A stretch of DNA of 64,000 nucleotides from Lentzea tibetensis (lineage in GTDB: Bacteria; Actinomycetota; Actinomycetes; Mycobacteriales; Pseudonocardiaceae). The first letter of the stretch is position 1. Each line of letters begins with the position of its first letter. A program made the translations under genes and the position numbers. Positions 1-6,881 of this stretch are shown here, piece after piece. The DNA lies in assembly GCF_007845675.1 (NCBI RefSeq), contig NZ_VOBR01000024.1:79744-143743 (forward strand), read 5' to 3'. Under the pieces are notes generated by a model. The model saw nothing but the letters and a program-made list of their open reading frames with translations, did no database searches and was not told the DNA's origin.

Positions 1-288
1 ATGCGCATCGAGGCGGACCTCGAGCTCGGGAACCACCTCGTGGCGATACCCGAGCTCGAGTACCTGGCAGCCACGCACCCCTTCGACGAACGCGTTCACG
101 GTCTGCTCATGGTGGCGCTGTACCGCTGCCGCCGGCGTGCTGACACGTTGGCCGCTTATGAACGGCTCAGCGCAAATCTGCGTCGTGAGCTGGACACCGA
201 ACCCGCCACGGCGCTGCGTCGACTGCGGCAGGCCGTTCTCGTGCAGGACCCCGCGCTCGAAGCGCACAGCCCTCGCCGATGGCTGTGA
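1..288 (+). CDS. C-terminal part of a SARP-family transcriptional regulator (BTAD domain), 5' end outside window
   Basis: The 95 visible residues match the bacterial transcriptional activation domain (BTAD) found after the OmpR-like DNA-binding domain in SARP and AfsR regulators. Landmarks are a helical repeat around the motif ALYRCRRRADTLAAYE (about residues 39-54) and the typical end RELDTEPATALRRLRQAVL. The reading frame is open at base 1, so the gene most likely starts upstream and its DNA-binding domain lies outside the window. Only about 15 residues follow the BTAD, so this is probably a short DnrI-type SARP rather than a long AfsR with an ATPase domain. SARPs usually activate natural-product genes. 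A terminator-like hairpin lies 160 bases downstream. Confidence 0.75.
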   Translation: MRIEADLELGNHLVAIPELEYLAATHPFDERVHGLLMVALYRCRRRADTLAAYERLSANLRRELDTEPATALRRLRQAVLVQDPALEAHSPRRWL

Positions 289-450
289 CCGCCTGAATTG
301 CCGATGCGGACCGGAACTCCATTCAGCGCCGGGCAAATTCTTGTAATTGTCTGGAATATCGATGGCCGCAAATCCTGACGGAAATAGGGCCATTTGGGGC
401 ATGGTGGTATGCAGTGGCGCCGCAAAGTAGTAAGTTGTGTGTTGTTACCC

Positions 451-493
451 AGGACCTCGGTGGCTCAGAAAGACGCTGCCCGAGGTCCTTTTT
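451..493 (+). terminator. Rho-independent terminator or attenuator hairpin
   Basis: AGGACCTCGG at 451-460 pairs perfectly with CCGAGGTCCT at 480-489 across a 19-nt loop, and is followed by a run of five T. It lies after the SARP fragment and 35 bases before the ATG at 528. It may end the regulator transcript or act as an attenuator in the leader of the following gene. Confidence 0.65.
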
Positions 494-527
494 CGTGCAC
501 AATTATGTTTCAGGAATAGAAGTCGTC

Positions 528-1376
528 ATGCGAAAATTCCGCACGATCATCCATGCCCTGATCGGGGTCACCGTCGTCGCCGGGAGCATGGCCATCGCCA
601 TGCCGGCGGCGCAGGCCATCACCATCCCCGTGGCGTGCAGCGAGACCGCTCTCGTCGCCGCGGTCGACCTCGCCAACTCCACCTCCGCCGCCGACACCCT
701 CGTGCTGGCGGGCGGCTGCACGTACGGTCTCACCTCGCCCCACGGCGGTCTGACCAACGGGCTGCCGGTGATCACCACCCCCATCGAGATGATCGGTCCG
801 GCGACCATCACCCGCACCTCGCTGCTGCCGTTCCGCATCGCTGAGGTCAGCCCGACCGGCAGCCTCACCCTCACCACATCGGTCGCGATCACCAACGGCA
901 GCGCCGTCGGCAACGGTGGCGGCATCCTCAACCACGGCGCCGTGACGCTCACCAACAGCAGCTTGAGCGGCAACGTCGCGACCCTCAACGGCGGTGGCCT
1001 GGCCAACGCCGACACGCCTTCCGGCACCGCACCCGCGGCGACGTTCACCAGGAGCCCGGTGTCCGGCAACTCCGCACTGCTGCAGGGCGGCGGCATCTAC
1101 AACGGCTTGCGCGGCACGCTGACCACCACCGGCGTCTCCGGCAGCCCGATGTTCGTCACCGGCAACACCGGATCGCAGGGGGGCGGCATCGCGGCCGCCA
1201 ACTCGACCGCGACCACCATGACCCAGACCGCCGTGACAGCGAACAACGCCCTGCTGAGCGCGGGCGGCGTCTACCGCGTGAACGGAACCATGACCACCAC
1301 CAACTCGCCGATCAGCGCCAACACGCCGAACAACTGCGTGGGCAGCGTCCCCGCGGTGCCCGGCTGCACCGGGTAG
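528..1376 (+). CDS. Secreted protein with parallel beta-helix-type repeats
   Basis: The predicted protein has 282 residues and an N-terminal Sec signal peptide (basic MRKFR, hydrophobic stretch, AQA cleavage-type motif near residue 30). The mature part is rich in Thr, Ser, Asn and Gly. It contains repeated strands such as GNGGGILNHGAVTLTNSSLSG, LNGGGLAN, LQGGGIYN and SQGGGIAA, spaced roughly 20-35 residues apart. This is the pattern of right-handed parallel beta-helix proteins resembling polymorphic outer membrane protein repeats. No catalytic residues of a known polysaccharide lyase are evident. The ATG at 528 is chosen because it starts directly at the signal peptide; the frame remains open upstream but crosses the hairpin at 451-489. 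Function unknown; a surface adhesin or carbohydrate-associated protein is possible. Confidence 0.7.
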   Translation: MRKFRTIIHALIGVTVVAGSMAIAMPAAQAITIPVACSETALVAAVDLANSTSAADTLVLAGGCTYGLTSPHGGLTNGLPVITTPIEMIGPATITRTSLLPFRIAEVSPTGSLTLTTSVAITNGSAVGNGGGILNHGAVTLTNSSLSGNVATLNGGGLANADTPSGTAPAATFTRSPVSGNSALLQGGGIYNGLRGTLTTTGVSGSPMFVTGNTGSQGGGIAAANSTATTMTQTAVTANNALLSAGGVYRVNGTMTTTNSPISANTPNNCVGSVPAVPGCTG

Positions 1377-1947
1377 TCAGGTCCAGGAACGAACCCGGCC
1401 CGCGAGGCTGATGTGATCATCAATCTCGCGGGCCGTGGGGTTACTGCGTATGTCCGAGGGGGACTTGCTCGCTAACCATATGGCTCGATGTGACTCGCCG
1501 TCTGCCTACCTAGTGATGGCGGGCTGGTGCTACTGGCTGGGCGCCTCACGCGGATGCCCGCCCCTCGAGCTTTGAGGTGGTGCGTGATCCGTCGCGTACA
1601 TGACGTCCGACTAGCGGACCGGCACCTGGGGGCGGACTTCTCGACCCGGACGACGTCGCTGCCGCTCTGTCGGTGAGAGCCAGGTGCGGACAGTGGCCGT
1701 CGAGGATTGAATACCATTTTGTGTGGTCAGCCACGTGGCCTTCCGAGGATCCGTCACCGGGCCACACTTTCCATGTCGCCAGGCATGAATCGGCCTTGTT
1801 GCAACGAAGGTTCAGCGACCGATGTCTCTAGCATGGTCAAACCTCGTGCAGGACGCCGGCGGCTAGAGCAGCTACTGGCCCACAACTGACCTACGAGGGC
1901 GCGACCAGGCATTGAACGGTGGCGGCAAGCGGAGGTTGACACGACGG
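1377..1947. other. Intergenic region without a supported gene
   Basis: Apart from the terminator at 1397-1434 nothing convincing is seen. Short open frames on both strands lack ribosome sites and recognisable protein features. The region probably holds the promoter of the NB-ARC gene starting at 1948, but no clear -35/-10 pair could be assigned. Confidence 0.4.
1397..1434 (+). terminator. Terminator hairpin after the beta-helix protein
   Basis: GGCCCGCGAG at 1397-1406 pairs perfectly with CTCGCGGGCC at 1425-1434, 20 bases after the stop codon. There is no T run, which is common for high-GC actinobacterial terminators. Confidence 0.6.
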
Positions 1948-4086
1948 ATGAATACAGAGCCGGAGTTGCGAACTGAGCCCGACACCCGTCATGTGTCAGC
2001 TGTCGTGGTCAATGCAGTGGACGGTGACATTACGGGGACAGTGGTGCAGGCAGGCGTGATCGAAGGCGGGGTGCACATCGTGCACGGCACGGGTGCCGCG
2101 ATGGTGGTGCACATGCCGCCACGCCAGCTACCACCCTCCCCGGCGACCTTCACCGGACGCGTGCAGGAGCTGGAGCTGCTTCCTGCTGGACCAGGCGCGG
2201 ACGTGACGGTGATTTCCGCGATCGGTGGAATGGGCGGAGTCGGCAAGACTTGGCTCGCCCTGCACTGGGCTCATCGTGCCGCGGAGTACTATCCGGACGG
2301 TCAGCTCTTCGTGGATCTCAATGGATTCGATCCATTAGGACGATCGATGGCGCCTGAGGTCGCGGTACGCGGTTTCCTCGTTGCCCTTGGGGTTGATCCG
2401 GCGGCTATACCGATTGATCCGCATGCGCAGACTGCCTTGTACCGCACGTTGGTCGCGGACCGGCGGATGTTGATCGTGTTGGACAACGCGCGCGACGCCG
2501 CGCAGGTGATCCCGCTGCTGCCAGGCTCGTCCACGTGTACGGTCCTGATCACCAGCCGCGACCGCATGCATAGTCTCAGCACGACTCGCGGTGCGCGGAC
2601 ACTGAAGCTCGACGCGCTGTCTGATCAGGAGGCACGCGATCTGCTTGCCCGGCATCTTGGTGTGGGACGTCTCGAGCGCGAGCCGGACGCCGTCACCGAC
2701 CTGCTTGGCTACTGCGCAGGGCTGCCATTGGCACTGGGCATCGTCGCTGGTCGTGCCGCCGCTCATCCTGACTTCCCACTCGCCGCACTTGCCGATGAAC
2801 TAAGGCAAGCGCGACTGCAGTCGCTGGATATGGGCGATCTAGTAGCCGACGTCACTGCTGTCCTGTCGTGGTCGTGCGCAGGAATGAACGCCGAACAAAC
2901 CAGGGTGTTCGAACTTCTCGGCCAAACACCGAGCACCGACCTCAGCATCGTCGCGGCCGCAAACCTGACAGGGTCGCACGTCGCGAGGACCCGTACGGTA
3001 TTGCGGGCCTTGGAGCGCATGTCCTTGCTCGATGAGCATCTTCCCGGCCGATACCGCATGCATGACCTGGTTCGCCTATTTGCCGCGCAGCAAAGCTCGC
3101 GAGACTCCGTCGCGCAGCGTCGGCTGGCCGACTTCTACCTGCACACTGCACATGCGGGCAACCGCCTGCAGTTCCCACAGTTCCGTTCCGTCACGCCTCC
3201 TACGCCCGCACACGACGTGATCATGTGTCCGCTGCCAGACGAGGAAGCCGCGTCAGCGTGGTTCGACGTAGAACACCTGAACCTGCTCGCGGTTCAGGAA
3301 CTTGCAGTTGAACAACAGTGGCATGCGGTCGTGTGGCACATCGCCCAGTCGGCAAACAACACGTTCAGGAAGCGGGCACATCTGCATGATATGACCTTGG
3401 CGTGGGAACGAGCGTTGTCCGCCGCCAAGCAGCTGGGGGCCTACTTTGTCGGCATGGCACACCAGTGTCTCGGTATCGCATTCATCACTGACCAGAACCG
3501 CAAGATGGCCATGGACCATCTACACCGCGCCCTCGCGATCTTTGTGGACATTGAGGATCTGCGTGAACAGAGCTACGCACACCGAGACCTTGCGGCAGCG
3601 TATGGCGTGTACAGCGACGACCACAAGCAAGCCCTCGCGCACGCGATTCGCGCGCGTGATCTCTCACGGACGCTAGACGAACCCGTGCAGGAAGCCACGG
3701 CACTCAACTTGATAGGGCAATATCAGAGCTACCTGGGTGATCATGCTGAGGGTGCCGCTAACTGTCAACTCGCACTGAAACTCTTCCGCAGCCAGCACTA
3801 CCGCATGGGAGAAAGCGCCACACTTGACAGTCTGGGCCTCATTGCACACCATTCTGGCAGATACGCCGATGCGCTTGAGTACTATCGACAGGCAATGGCG
3901 ATCATCGAGGACGACGGCATCGTCTATGCGCAGCCAACGACATTGGATAACATCGCCCGGACCTACGTCACCCTCGGGCAGCGCGAGCACGCACGTGTCG
4001 CCTGGCGGCACTCACTTGCGCTCTACCGTGCGCAGGGTCGCGCCGATGAGGCCGAACAGGTGCTACGACAGCTTGACGATCTCTAG
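1948..4086 (+). CDS. STAND-type NB-ARC ATPase with C-terminal TPR repeats
   Basis: The predicted protein has 712 residues. An N-terminal Val/Gly-rich segment (about 18-47, with ITGTVVQAGVIEGGVHIVHG) precedes an NB-ARC/AfsR-type NTPase. The NTPase has Walker A GGMGGVGKT (about 93-101), Walker B LIVLDNARD (about 175-183), a VLITSRDR sensor motif (about 199-206) and GLPLALG. A winged-helix/ARC-like middle follows, with RYRMHDLVRLFA, and then TPR-like helical repeats from about 470 to the end. Unlike AfsR there is no SARP DNA-binding domain. The ATG at 1948 is preceded by GGAGG at 1931-1935, 12 bases away. An upstream in-frame TTG at 1912 is an alternative start. Proteins of this layout are STAND sensors implicated in signalling or defence, but no dedicated effector gene is adjacent. 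Base composition looks less GC-rich than the housekeeping genes, which fits an accessory origin. Confidence 0.75.
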   Translation: MNTEPELRTEPDTRHVSAVVVNAVDGDITGTVVQAGVIEGGVHIVHGTGAAMVVHMPPRQLPPSPATFTGRVQELELLPAGPGADVTVISAIGGMGGVGKTWLALHWAHRAAEYYPDGQLFVDLNGFDPLGRSMAPEVAVRGFLVALGVDPAAIPIDPHAQTALYRTLVADRRMLIVLDNARDAAQVIPLLPGSSTCTVLITSRDRMHSLSTTRGARTLKLDALSDQEARDLLARHLGVGRLEREPDAVTDLLGYCAGLPLALGIVAGRAAAHPDFPLAALADELRQARLQSLDMGDLVADVTAVLSWSCAGMNAEQTRVFELLGQTPSTDLSIVAAANLTGSHVARTRTVLRALERMSLLDEHLPGRYRMHDLVRLFAAQQSSRDSVAQRRLADFYLHTAHAGNRLQFPQFRSVTPPTPAHDVIMCPLPDEEAASAWFDVEHLNLLAVQELAVEQQWHAVVWHIAQSANNTFRKRAHLHDMTLAWERALSAAKQLGAYFVGMAHQCLGIAFITDQNRKMAMDHLHRALAIFVDIEDLREQSYAHRDLAAAYGVYSDDHKQALAHAIRARDLSRTLDEPVQEATALNLIGQYQSYLGDHAEGAANCQLALKLFRSQHYRMGESATLDSLGLIAHHSGRYADALEYYRQAMAIIEDDGIVYAQPTTLDNIARTYVTLGQREHARVAWRHSLALYRAQGRADEAEQVLRQLDDL

Positions 4087-4705
4087 TGTTGCACGTCCTG
4101 CGCTGACTGGGGCGGGCAACGTGTGCTCGCGACACCTGCTGGATCTCGAGAAGTAGATGTCGGCTCCCTCCCGGCTCAGCCACGGCACCTCTTGAACCGC
4201 TTGGGGATCTTCGTAGCTCGCCCTCAGCTTGCTCCGCAACTTGCGCAGGTCGCCGCAGTAACCGTTGAGCAGCGGTGTTCCATTTTCGTCGTTGTTGAGA
4301 TGTGCCAGATCGAAACGGGGTCGCAGTGCAGTGCCAAGGGTGAAGGAGGTGGTGATGGATGAGGTCATGAGCTTTTGAAATCCTGGATTGCCTCGGCGAG
4401 ATCGGCCGCCTGATCTCGAGGCTCTGGTTACTGCATAGCAGAAGCGAAGGGACGACCCATTTGGGTCATCTCCTTCGCTTCTTGAAGGTATTTCCTGGTT
4501 AGTTTAGATGAATAGATGTGCTCGAAGCATCGCGTCGAGGGCGCACGAGGTTGCCGACGGCGAATCGAACGACGGTGGCCACGACATCTGGCAGTGTGAC
4601 AACTATCGCCCAAGTAAGAATTAGGTAGTGTGCGGTCCATTTAGCTGGAGGGAATGCTGTCGCCCGAAAGTGCATGTTCGTGGGTTCCTTCCGTGGTGTT
4701 GTTGG
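4087..4705. other. Low-GC intergenic region
   Basis: No gene can be supported here. A minus-strand open frame (4368 down to 4063) overlaps the end of the NB-ARC gene, lacks a ribosome site and resembles no known family; it could be a decayed gene. The only clear element is the long hairpin at 4440-4482. The stretch is visibly more AT-rich than the rest of the window, suggesting acquired DNA. Confidence 0.4.
4440..4482. terminator. Long hairpin, probable bidirectional terminator
   Basis: AGAAGCGAAGG at 4440-4450 pairs perfectly with CCTTCGCTTCT at 4472-4482. The stem continues inward (GACGACCCA against TGGGTCATC with one mismatch), leaving almost no loop. It lies between the NB-ARC gene on the plus strand and the end of the minus-strand HTH gene at 4706, so it could terminate both. 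Confidence 0.5.
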
Positions 4706-5182
4706 CTATTTGCCTGAAGTTCGTCTGGTTTTTCTTTGCCACCTTCTGTGGAAGTCGTCTATGTCGGATCGCAGCCAAATCCGCCCGGCCCGCAGCTCTG
4801 CTACTGGTTGCGGAAAGTCCGGCCTCTCGGCCAGTTGGCTCACCTGCTGCCGTGTGTTGATGTGCAAGATCCCTTGAATCTCGGACACACCAACTACCTC
4901 CGGTATTCCGGAGGCGGACAGTTCGGCGATGCGGTCTTCCTCCGTTTTGGCGACGATTTCAACGACGATTGCCTGGAAACCGGCTTTCGATGCTGCTACG
5001 TTGACGCGCTCGAGGCAATCGCTCACTGCCTGTCGGGCGCTGGCTGCAGTGGTGTATGCGGTCACCCTTGTCCGATTGTGTTCTGGGTCTACAAACGTGG
5101 ACCCGATCTGCTGGGCGATAAAATCTGCCTGATCATCGCTCGCTAGAACATTCAGGACTATGCTTACATACCAATCTCTCAT
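4706..5182 (-). CDS. Small protein with C-terminal AlpA/MerR-like helix-turn-helix; putative partner of the HicA-like protein
   Basis: The predicted protein has 158 residues. Residues 1-85 form an alternating strand/helix domain (YVSIVLNVLAS, then AIVVEIVAKTEED) that I do not recognise by name. Residues about 95-145 form a helix-turn-helix of the excisionase/AlpA kind, with VVGVSEIQGILHINTRQQV and then PDFPQPVAELRAGRIWLRSD, and a basic tail. Start support is very strong: AGGAGG lies 6-7 bases before ATG on the minus strand. The gene is downstream of the small HicA-like gene, separated by 105 bases containing a strong hairpin. By analogy with HicAB operons, it would be the DNA-binding antitoxin-like partner that binds the GTCGACAAG boxes upstream of the operon. 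That role is inferred. Confidence 0.65.
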   Translation of the reverse strand: MRDWYVSIVLNVLASDDQADFIAQQIGSTFVDPEHNRTRVTAYTTAASARQAVSDCLERVNVAASKAGFQAIVVEIVAKTEEDRIAELSASGIPEVVGVSEIQGILHINTRQQVSQLAERPDFPQPVAELRAGRIWLRSDIDDFHRRWQRKTRRTSGK

Positions 5183-5234
5183 TTCTCACCTCCTCGCCTG
5201 TTGCTCCTAGACTGTTGGACAGCTTAGGGGCTTG

Positions 5235-5266
5235 GGGAGTCGCACCTGCAGTGAGGTGCGACTCCC
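5235..5266 (-). terminator. 13-bp perfect hairpin between the HicA-like and HTH genes
   Basis: GGGAGTCGCACCT at 5235-5247 pairs perfectly with AGGTGCGACTCCC at 5254-5266 across a 6-nt loop. It sits just after the HicA-like stop codon and about 50 bases before the downstream start. It could be a partial terminator setting the ratio of the two products, or an RNA-processing or stability element. Confidence 0.6.
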
Positions 5267-5287
5267 GACGCCTCTAAGGCGCCCCCT

Positions 5288-5482
5288 TCAGAAGGGCCAG
5301 ATCATGCCCATTCTTGTCAGTGCATCTCGGAGTTCCATGTAGTGGAGCGGCTTTTTAGGAGTCGGTACGCTCAGCCTCTTTCCTTTGTGTTTGAACGTCC
5401 AGACGTCGGTATCTTTCGAGTTAAAGACGGTGAAGCCCTGACGCCTCGCCTCATTTGCGACGAGGTTCATCAAGTCCCTCAT
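5288..5482 (-). CDS. HicA-like small protein (double-stranded RNA-binding-fold toxin family)
   Basis: The predicted protein has 64 residues and the size and layout of HicA mRNA interferases: a helix (MNLVANEARRQGF), three strands (TVFNS, VWTFKHKG, KRLSVPTP) and a final helix (YMELRDALTRMG). The central VPTPKKPLHYMELRDAL segment matches the position of the HicA motif VPxHxxxxLxxGTLRxIL. However, the usual GSH catalytic-histidine motif is replaced by SKDTD. It may therefore be a diverged RNA-binding protein rather than an active ribonuclease. Its ATG at 5482 lies just below a palindrome-rich promoter and it is the first gene of a two-gene unit with the HTH protein at 4706-5182. Confidence 0.55.
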   Translation of the reverse strand: MRDLMNLVANEARRQGFTVFNSKDTDVWTFKHKGKRLSVPTPKKPLHYMELRDALTRMGMIWPF

Positions 5483-5504
5483 TAGGTTGCCTATTCGTAT
5501 TGAT

Positions 5505-5563
5505 GGTCGACAAGTCAAGACTTGTCGACCGTATGCTATACGGCTTGTCGGTCGACAAGTAAA
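5505..5563 (-). promoter_or_regulatory. Promoter with three GTCGACAAG operator boxes for the HicA-like/HTH operon
   Basis: On the minus strand TTTACT (5563-5558) and TATAGC (5540-5535) are separated by exactly 17 bases, a sigma-70-like promoter. Three copies of the box GGTCGACAAGT lie across it. Two are arranged as a perfect palindrome with 12-bp arms at 5505-5516 and 5519-5530, where transcription should start. A third lies at 5550-5560, overlapping the -35 element. Such box placement is typical of autorepression by an operon's own DNA-binding protein. Confidence 0.7.
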
Positions 5564-5795
5564 GTGGGTCAGTTGCAGGCGCCGTCGTGTGTTGGCGTCT
5601 GGAGGATGCGGTGGGGTGGCCAACTGCGACTCAGGCCGAGCTGAGCGGGGCGGCGTAGCCCGTCGCACGGGGCGTCGCCGAGATCTACGTCATGGTTGGT
5701 TCGTCAGGCGACGCGAAGAAGGCGATCAGGCTGAGAAGCGCAGGCGAGCTGCAAAGACTGTACGAGAGTTGAACGCAGAGATCGGCCCAACGCAG

Positions 5796-5828
5796 CAGGG
5801 CGGACGCTCGATGGGAGCATCCGCCCTG
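5796..5828 (-). terminator. Terminator hairpin downstream of tRNA-Leu
   Basis: CAGGGCGGA at 5796-5804 pairs with TCCGCCCTG at 5820-5828, with an inner GCTC/GAGC stem. On the minus strand it follows the tRNA-Leu 3' end by about 20 bases. Confidence 0.65.
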
Positions 5829-5847
5829 TCGGTAGGGATAAAGAACG

Positions 5848-5930
5848 TGTCCGAGGGGGGACTTGAACCCCCACCCCCTTTCGGGGACTAGCACCTCAAG
5901 CTAGCGCGTCTGCCATTCCGCCACCCGGAC
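5848..5930 (-). tRNA. tRNA-Leu (anticodon GAG)
   Basis: On the minus strand a complete class II tRNA is seen. The acceptor stem is GTCCGGG/CTCGGAC with one G-U pair. The anticodon stem is CTAGC/GCTAG around the loop TTGAGGT (anticodon GAG), followed by a long variable arm and a T-arm with TTCAAGT. The discriminator is A and the CCA end is not encoded. A terminator hairpin follows at 5796-5828. Confidence 0.95.
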
Positions 5931-5957
5931 CAGGTTGCGTGCACAGCGTACCCGAGG

Positions 5958-6830
5958 TCAGTCGAGCACCAGCGCGGTGGTCACCAGCACGGACCAAGCC
6001 AGCATCGCGAGCCCCGTGAACTGCAGTACCGGGATCAGCTCCCGCCCGGTGCGGCCACCCGCCACCCGCCGCACCGCGGGCAGCAGGACGGGCGCCGCGA
6101 GGAAGCCGAGCAGCGAGTAGGGCACCCGCACGGCCATCCCGAGAGCGATCAGGAACGGCACGAACACGAGCGCCAGGTAGAACCGGCGGGTGTCCTTGTC
6201 GCCCAGGATCACGGCGAGCGTGCGCTTGCCGGCCGAGACGTCGGTGGGGATGTCGCGCAGCGAGTTGCCGACCATGACGGCGGTGGAGAAGGAGCCGACC
6301 GCGATGGCGCTGCCGATGCCGATGCCGGTGATCTCGCCGGACATGACGTACAGCGTGCCGAGCACGGCGGCCGGTCCGAAGAAGACGAACACGGCCAGTT
6401 CGCCGAAGCCCGCGTAGCCGTAGGGCCTGCGGCCGCCGGTGTAGAACCAGGCGGCAGCGATGCACACGGCACCGAAAAGAATCATCCACCAGCGGCCGGA
6501 CAGGGCCACCAACACCAGACCGGCAACGGCTGCCACGCCAAGAGAGATGAACGCGGCCAAACGAACCGACGACGCAGACGCCGCGCCGGAGCCGACCAGG
6601 CGGAACGGACCCACACGATTGGCGTCCGTGCCGCGGATGCCGTCCGAGTAGTCGTTGGCGTAGTTCACGCCGATCTGCAGCGCCACGGACACGAGCAGCG
6701 CCAGCAGTGCCCAGGGCAGCGAGAAAGCCTCGATGTGGTGGGCGGCTCCCGCGCCGACGAGTACGGGCGCGATGGAGTTCGGCAGCGTGCGGGGGCGGGT
6801 CCCCTCGATCCACTGGACGACTGAGGCCAT
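5958..6830 (-). CDS. menA: 1,4-dihydroxy-2-naphthoate polyprenyltransferase (MenA)
   Basis: The predicted protein has 290 residues, the normal MenA length. It is an integral membrane UbiA-superfamily prenyltransferase that attaches the polyprenyl chain to 1,4-dihydroxy-2-naphthoate, giving demethylmenaquinone. Diagnostic features are the start WIEGTRPRTLPNSIAPVL, the prenyl-diphosphate/magnesium motif NYANDYSDGIRGTD (NDxxD at 59-63), the second Asp-rich region around RDIPTDVSAGKRTLAVILGD, and about eight hydrophobic segments. Its isoprenyl donor would come from the polyprenyl synthase at 43669-44670. It begins a run of minus-strand men genes interrupted by one secreted protein gene. The ATG at 6830 fits the conserved N-terminus, although GGAGG lies unusually close to it. 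Confidence 0.95.
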   Translation of the reverse strand: MASVVQWIEGTRPRTLPNSIAPVLVGAGAAHHIEAFSLPWALLALLVSVALQIGVNYANDYSDGIRGTDANRVGPFRLVGSGAASASSVRLAAFISLGVAAVAGLVLVALSGRWWMILFGAVCIAAAWFYTGGRRPYGYAGFGELAVFVFFGPAAVLGTLYVMSGEITGIGIGSAIAVGSFSTAVMVGNSLRDIPTDVSAGKRTLAVILGDKDTRRFYLALVFVPFLIALGMAVRVPYSLLGFLAAPVLLPAVRRVAGGRTGRELIPVLQFTGLAMLAWSVLVTTALVLD

Positions 6831-6881
6831 GCCTCCATCTTCCGGTATGGACGCCGGGGACCCGCCCTCCGGGGCGAAAAA

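Noticed and set aside
4063-4368. Minus-strand 101-codon frame after the NB-ARC gene
   Set aside because: No ribosome site, no known family, and it overlaps the 3' end of a well-supported gene; at most a relic.
1948-5563. A complete known anti-phage system
   Set aside because: The STAND protein and the HicA-like pair are separated by about 600 bases and a terminator and lie on opposite strands; there is no evidence that they act together.
5685-5894. Minus-strand open frame overlapping tRNA-Leu
   Set aside because: Its coding sequence is the tRNA and its terminator read as protein.
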